Shown: positions 60,137 to 64,000 of the stretch, in pieces
Layout of the letters: every line of letters begins with the position of its first letter
Position numbering within the stretch: the stretch's first letter is position 1
NCBI RefSeq assembly: GCF_013409995.1
Contig: NZ_JACCBX010000004.1
Span: 310,001-374,000, forward strand
Origin: Neobacillus driksii
Lineage (GTDB): Bacteria > Bacillota > Bacilli > Bacillales > Cytobacillaceae
Length of the DNA stretch: 64,000 nt
Direction of reading: 5' to 3'
Program-made: the position numbers and the translations under genes
Notes under the pieces: generated by a model
Told to the model about the DNA's origin: nothing
The model's database searches: none
Seen by the model: only the letters and a program-made list of their open reading frames with translations

Positions 60137-60778
60137 TTACTTTTTCAGTTTCTTTTTAAAGAAATTGTAAATGTATATAGAAGCCAGCACCCAAATATAG
60201 CCAAAGGCAAAACCTCCAATGACATCTGTAGGGTAATGGACTTGAAGAATGATCCGACTTGAGCCAATTAATAAGAGCAACAGTACTGTCAGCATGATAA
60301 CTGTTCTTCTCGCTTTTGAGGACTTCAAATCCTCCAATACAAGATAGGCAATAAAGTAATAGAAAATGAATCCTACCATTGCATGCCCACTTGGAAAACT
60401 TAAGCTATCCACATGTGCCAGATGGTCGAGCTCTGGTCTTGGACGTGCAATAAGTTCCTTTAGAAGTTTATTGACTTCATTTCCTAAAGCAACACTTAAA
60501 GCTATGGCTGCTGCACCTAATAGATTTCTCTTTAGCAATAACCAGCCTAGAACAATCAAGGCGACAATGCCAATCCCCTTCTTATCCCCTAGTTCCGTTA
60601 ACAAAAGAAAAAACGGGTTGAATATATCTGGTACATAAGCAAATAAGTCCGCTAGTTTTTCATCCAGCCAAAAAGTTTGTTTTGTAGCTACTTTGATAGA
60701 AATATAGATTGCTATTACAACAGCAAAACCTAAAGATAAGTATGTAGATGTGTTCCTTTTATTTACCATTAGTTTCAT
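60137..60778 (-). CDS. PAP2-type membrane phosphatase
   Basis: A 213-residue membrane phosphatase of the PAP2 superfamily (lipid phosphates or undecaprenyl pyrophosphate). The three-part active site is complete: K-x6-RP in KELIARPRPELDH, SFPSGHAMVGFIFYY with the catalytic histidine, and SRIILQVHYPTDVIGG. Six membrane segments are expected. The start at 60778 (MKLMVNKRN) has GAAAGGATC upstream; ATG at 60769 is possible. It is monocistronic and converges on the permease gene. The substrate is not resolved. Confidence 0.9.
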   Translation of the reverse strand: MKLMVNKRNTSTYLSLGFAVVIAIYISIKVATKQTFWLDEKLADLFAYVPDIFNPFFLLLTELGDKKGIGIVALIVLGWLLLKRNLLGAAAIALSVALGNEVNKLLKELIARPRPELDHLAHVDSLSFPSGHAMVGFIFYYFIAYLVLEDLKSSKARRTVIMLTVLLLLLIGSSRIILQVHYPTDVIGGFAFGYIWVLASIYIYNFFKKKLKK

Positions 60779-60890
60779 GATCCTTTCTCTAACTAAACTC
60801 TACAAAATTATAAAGAAAACGTACTTTTAAATCTACATAATCGTGTTAAAGTGTTAAAATAGTTTGAAAATAGGATATGGAGGATTTCAT

Positions 60891-62069
60891 ATGTTGAAGG
60901 AATTGTTTTCAAAATTAGAAGATTACTATGAAGATATGGTCACGATTCGCAGGTACATGCACCAGCATCCCGAATTGTCCTTCCAGGAATATAATACCGC
61001 CCAATATATAAAGGAATTTTATGAAAAACTTGGGGTAGAAGTAAAAGATAATATTGGTGGAAATGGTGTTGTAGCAAAGGTATACGGAAATAAGCCTGGT
61101 AAAACTGTTGCATTAAGGGCAGATTTTGATGCATTGCCTATAAACGATGAAAAGGACGTACCTTATAGATCCTTAGTTCCCGGTGTTATGCACGCCTGTG
61201 GTCATGATGGACATACTGCCACTCTTCTTGTACTTGCAAAGGTACTAAATGAATTGAAGGCCGATCTCGAAGGCAACTATGTCTTTATTCATCAGCATGC
61301 AGAAGAATATGCACCAGGCGGCGCGATCACCATGATTGAGGATGGCTGCTTAGAAGGTGTCGATGTCATATTTGGCACACATTTGTGGGCAAGTGAACCG
61401 ACCGGGACTATCCAATATCGGACCGGTCCGATCATGGCTGCAGCTGATCGTTTTGAAATAGAAATCCAGGGCAAAGGCGGTCATGGTGCACAGCCGCATA
61501 AGACCAAGGATGCCATTGTCACCGCTTCTCAGTTAGTTGTTAATCTACAGCAAATTGTCAGTAGGAAAGTGAATCCAGTTGAGTCTGCGGTTGTGACAGT
61601 TGGTTCTTTTATGTCTGAAAATGCATTTAATGTAATTGCAGATAAAGCTAAGCTTATTGGAACAGTCCGTACCTTTAATGATGATGTCCGCCAATACATT
61701 GAAGAGGAAATGGAAAGAATTATTCAGGGCACATGCCACATGTCTGGTAGCACCTATAAATTTTTATATGAGAGAGGTTATCCTGCAGTTGTGAACCATG
61801 CTAAAGAAACAGAGTTTCTCGTTGCCGCAGCAAGTGAAGTTCCTGAGGTGACAACCATAGAAGAATCTGAGCCGCAAATGGGAGGAGAAGATTTTTCTTA
61901 TTACTTAAAGGAGGTACCCGGAACCTTCTTTTTCACAGGTGCAAAACCACTAGGTGCAAACCCAGGCTATCCACATCACCATCCAAAGTTTGATATTGAT
62001 GAAAACGCCATGTTAATAGCCGCAAAAACACTTGGGACAGCTGCAATAAACATACACAGTTCTAAATAA
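60891..62069 (+). CDS. yhaA: M20 family amidohydrolase (YhaA-like)
   Basis: A 392-residue metal-dependent amidohydrolase of the M20D group (N-acyl-amino-acid or peptide amidases). Conserved are IRRYMHQHPELSFQEYNTA, ALRADFDALPI, MHACGHDGHTA, QHAEEYAPGGA with the catalytic glutamate, GKGGHGAQPHKTKDAI and MGGEDFSYYLKEVPGTFFF. ATG at 60891 follows GGAGG by seven bases. It resembles YhaA of B. subtilis, which lies near ecs there. The natural amide is unknown. Confidence 0.9.
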   Translation: MLKELFSKLEDYYEDMVTIRRYMHQHPELSFQEYNTAQYIKEFYEKLGVEVKDNIGGNGVVAKVYGNKPGKTVALRADFDALPINDEKDVPYRSLVPGVMHACGHDGHTATLLVLAKVLNELKADLEGNYVFIHQHAEEYAPGGAITMIEDGCLEGVDVIFGTHLWASEPTGTIQYRTGPIMAAADRFEIEIQGKGGHGAQPHKTKDAIVTASQLVVNLQQIVSRKVNPVESAVVTVGSFMSENAFNVIADKAKLIGTVRTFNDDVRQYIEEEMERIIQGTCHMSGSTYKFLYERGYPAVVNHAKETEFLVAAASEVPEVTTIEESEPQMGGEDFSYYLKEVPGTFFFTGAKPLGANPGYPHHHPKFDIDENAMLIAAKTLGTAAINIHSSK

Positions 62070-62071
62070 AC

Positions 62072-62108
62072 AGAGCCCCTGAACGGTTTAAAGTTCAGGG
62101 GCTTTTGT
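62072..62108. terminator. Bidirectional terminator between the M20 gene and ecsC
   Basis: AGCCCCTGAAC-GGTTTAAA-GTTCAGGGGCT followed by TTTG. The stem overlaps the ecsC stop codon. Confidence 0.88.
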
Positions 62109-62810
62109 TAGGATCCTTAACCTATATGCATTCATTGCCGTTTCTCCCAAGTGTTTGAGCAGATTGTTATTCGCATATGCGCCCACAAATGCACCAATTC
62201 CAGGCACTAACTGGAACATCTTAACAAGATCAATATAATCTCTATATTCCTGTTGAAATTTACGCCAATCCATTTCCACGAGCTCTTGCTTTCTCGCATC
62301 CCAGTTTTCAATTTCAGCTAATGTTCCGCGACGGATATCATCACTTGAAAACGCCAGCTGAAAGATATGAAGAATAAATAACCGCTCTTCAAATTCCTTC
62401 GTGTTAAATCCGTAAATAGCTGCTGCTTCAAAAAGAAACTTCATCTTAATGGAAAGTAGCAACGGGAAATCGGCAAGACCCAGTAGGATTCCTCCAGCGC
62501 CTGTCCCAGCTCCTTCAACCAAGGCCGTTTTTTGGAAGATTGCCGTTTTTTTTCTCATTAATTCATCTCGTTCCTCAAGTGTCAGACCGGTCGCTTGGTT
62601 TTTGTTGGTCGTTAGCTGGGATCCAAATAAGGTGGTTTTAACCATCCCCTTTATACTTTCTGTCATCACCTCATGAACCTTCTCCGGAATTATTTCATTT
62701 ATTTTTCCTTGCGCTTTTTTTGAGATTCGATTCATCATCCCTGACCGTCTGGTTAATTTTCTTTTCCATTCGACCATTTCTCCATATACCTTCAGCTCAT
62801 ATTCATTCAT
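62088..62810 (-). CDS. ecsC: EcsC family protein
   Basis: A 240-residue EcsC protein, MNEYELKVYGEMVEWKRKLT, with the hydrophobic Gly/Ala-rich core EGAGTGAGGILLGLADFPLL and FQLVPGIGAFVGAYANNNLL. It ends the ecsABC operon, 48 bases after ecsB. AGGGGAGTGGGAGC lies before ATG. Its function is not known; ecsAB encode an ABC transporter that affects secretion and regulated membrane proteolysis in B. subtilis. Confidence 0.93.
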   Translation of the reverse strand: MNEYELKVYGEMVEWKRKLTRRSGMMNRISKKAQGKINEIIPEKVHEVMTESIKGMVKTTLFGSQLTTNKNQATGLTLEERDELMRKKTAIFQKTALVEGAGTGAGGILLGLADFPLLLSIKMKFLFEAAAIYGFNTKEFEERLFILHIFQLAFSSDDIRRGTLAEIENWDARKQELVEMDWRKFQQEYRDYIDLVKMFQLVPGIGAFVGAYANNNLLKHLGETAMNAYRLRILTKAPEL

Positions 62811-62858
62811 GCTCCCACTCCCCTCAGCAACAAGATATTAGGTTTGTTTCTAATCCAT

Positions 62859-64000
62859 TCATGCTTTTAGTCTTTTCTTACTATAAACATTTACAAATAA
62901 AAAACTAAACAGCAATCCAGAGAGGAGGATTATTAACGAAAATATCCATTCCCCTTTAAACAAAATAATGACTGTAAATATGAAGGATTGAATGAACAGA
63001 ATCCTCATAAGAAGAGAATGAAAAGCAGTGGTTTTGTGGTCTTGGGTCACTGGATATAAATCAATCCAAAGCTTATTTTGGTGATGATTCCATAATGGCA
63101 GCAGCTGGAATCCCGTTAAATAGATAAATAAGAGAGAAAGCACGATTTGTCCTGCACCAAAGGAAATAAAATACAGAGCAAATCCACCTATTACAGTTAA
63201 TCGAATAAATAGACCTAAATAATCGGATGATCTCAAGAATGTTCTTGCGTATAAATAATCAAAGGTTTTATCTTGTGAGAAGGAAATCCGATTTATCAAC
63301 CAGTCCAGCCATTTTCTTCTTTTTACCGTATCTTTCAATTTTGGTACATCTGTGAATAAATTGGCTAGCCGATAAAATGATGCCATTCGTTTTTCTTCTT
63401 GAGCAATTAGCAAATCCCATTTCAAGCCCATTTTTTTCGTCCTGACATAAAAGGAGCGATAATAAGAAGCCATAATGAAAGCAAATAACACTAAAAAAAG
63501 GATATGTGCGTTTTTAAATAGCAAAAAGGTAAATAACACATTAATGAAATAACGGACAATCATATCCCAAGTATAAACCGATGGCTGTACATAAAAGTGA
63601 ATCTTCCAGTTAACTGCAATATTCCAGCCTTTAATAACCAGCAGGATGATTAGGAAAATAAAAAATGATTGAAAGCCGTTTTCGCTGACATGTGCATACA
63701 TTGGCATCACTAAAGCAAAAATCATTAATAAAATATATCCTTGAAAAACTAAACTAAGCATTCCAGAACGCAAAAAGTAACTTCTTAAACGCGCTTCAAG
63801 CGGAATTAAAAACACTTGATCTGCTTCAAGGAGAAAAGTATATACCGGACTGTGAGTCAAAAATATTCCTAAAATAACAGCAATAATAATTTCCGCAGGA
63901 AATTCCCGAGACAATGAGCTTATCCAATTTTGATAATAAAAGGCTGCCGTACCAACTAAAAACAGCAGCACGACGACTAGGTGCCCATTCAGGATATATC
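62859..64000 (-). CDS. ecsB: EcsB, ABC transporter membrane subunit, 5' end beyond the window
   Basis: The last 380 codons are present; the frame stays open to base 64000 (preceding residues read YILNGHLVVV), so the gene begins outside and a start at 63971 would be false. EcsB is about 408 residues in B. subtilis, so little is missing. Many membrane segments are visible, for example FPAEIIIAVILGIFLTHSPV, FQGYILLMIFALVMPMYAHV and IVLSLLFIYLTGFQLLPLW, with a soluble stretch KKMGLKWDLLIAQEEKRMAS. It works with the EcsA ATPase, presumably just outside. Confidence 0.93.
   Translation of the reverse strand, partial: YILNGHLVVVLLFLVGTAAFYYQNWISSLSREFPAEIIIAVILGIFLTHSPVYTFLLEADQVFLIPLEARLRSYFLRSGMLSLVFQGYILLMIFALVMPMYAHVSENGFQSFFIFLIILLVIKGWNIAVNWKIHFYVQPSVYTWDMIVRYFINVLFTFLLFKNAHILFLVLFAFIMASYYRSFYVRTKKMGLKWDLLIAQEEKRMASFYRLANLFTDVPKLKDTVKRRKWLDWLINRISFSQDKTFDYLYARTFLRSSDYLGLFIRLTVIGGFALYFISFGAGQIVLSLLFIYLTGFQLLPLWNHHQNKLWIDLYPVTQDHKTTAFHSLLMRILFIQSFIFTVIILFKGEWIFSLIILLSGLLFSFLFVNVYSKKRLKA

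Noticed and set aside
1..64000. tRNA, rRNA, CRISPR arrays, prophage or complete insertion sequences
   Set aside because: No cloverleaf gene, regular spaced repeat array, transposase, integrase or phage structural gene was recognised on either strand.

Overview
The window is chromosomal DNA of an endospore-forming member of the Bacillaceae (Bacillus or Neobacillus-like). It is AT-rich, most genes start with a strong AGGAGG-type ribosome binding site, and it carries spore genes (gerPA-F, YheC/YheD proteins, asnO), comK, addAB, ecsBC and a coproporphyrin-type hem operon. From memory, the gene order follows the ecs-yha-hem-yhf-comK-yhj-add-gerP-yis-yit-yja block of Bacillus subtilis, read here in reverse and shortened. 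Species cannot be fixed from this window alone.

Layout. 1-4340: yjaV (partial), yjaU, yjzD, clpB with a perfect CtsR operator, yjzC. 4601-11344: an anaerobic/molybdopterin block with two Fnr-type regulators, mobB-moeA, ric, moaA and a radical SAM/SPASM gene; three FNR-like boxes lie in its promoter regions, two of them exactly 41.5 bp upstream of the predicted transcription starts. 11514-19135: the yit-type backbone (yitW, yitV, yitU, small spore-former proteins, ipi, yitT, a DegV gene, cvfB, a YajQ family gene) and an SDR gene. 19183-23332: a surface GH13 protein that has lost every catalytic residue, asnO and yisN. 23554-27235: a tungsten-type aldehyde ferredoxin oxidoreductase with moeB, a MoaD-like carrier and a small protein that also ends in Gly-Gly. 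27358-28700: yisL, then a shortened CpaF-like ATPase behind a cyclic-di-GMP-I riboswitch. 28933-30869: the gerP operon. 30911-42152: addAB, signal peptidase, yhjE, an LCP protein, yhjD, comK and yhzC. 42210-46263: M48 protease, azlCD and lcfB with a perfect FadR operator. 46495-51821: four consecutive YheC/YheD ATP-grasp genes. 52039-58254: lplJ, yhfI, hemY-hemH-hemE and hmoB. 58454-64000: a YhfA-like permease, a PAP2 phosphatase, an M20 amidohydrolase, ecsC and partial ecsB.

How the parts may work together. The Fnr paralogs, RIC and the molybdopterin genes form an oxygen-responsive module. It probably supplies pterin cofactor to the oxidoreductase at 24.8 kb and to enzymes elsewhere (moaB, moaC, moaE and mobA are not in the window). 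The radical SAM protein has an AhbD/NirJ-like C-terminal cysteine pattern and an FNR promoter, so it could be an oxygen-free partner of the coproheme pathway encoded at 54-57 kb; this is a hypothesis.

Two GC-rich palindromic repeats (23.4 and 60.0 kb) sit inside terminator structures between convergent genes. No tRNA, rRNA, CRISPR array, complete insertion sequence or prophage was seen.
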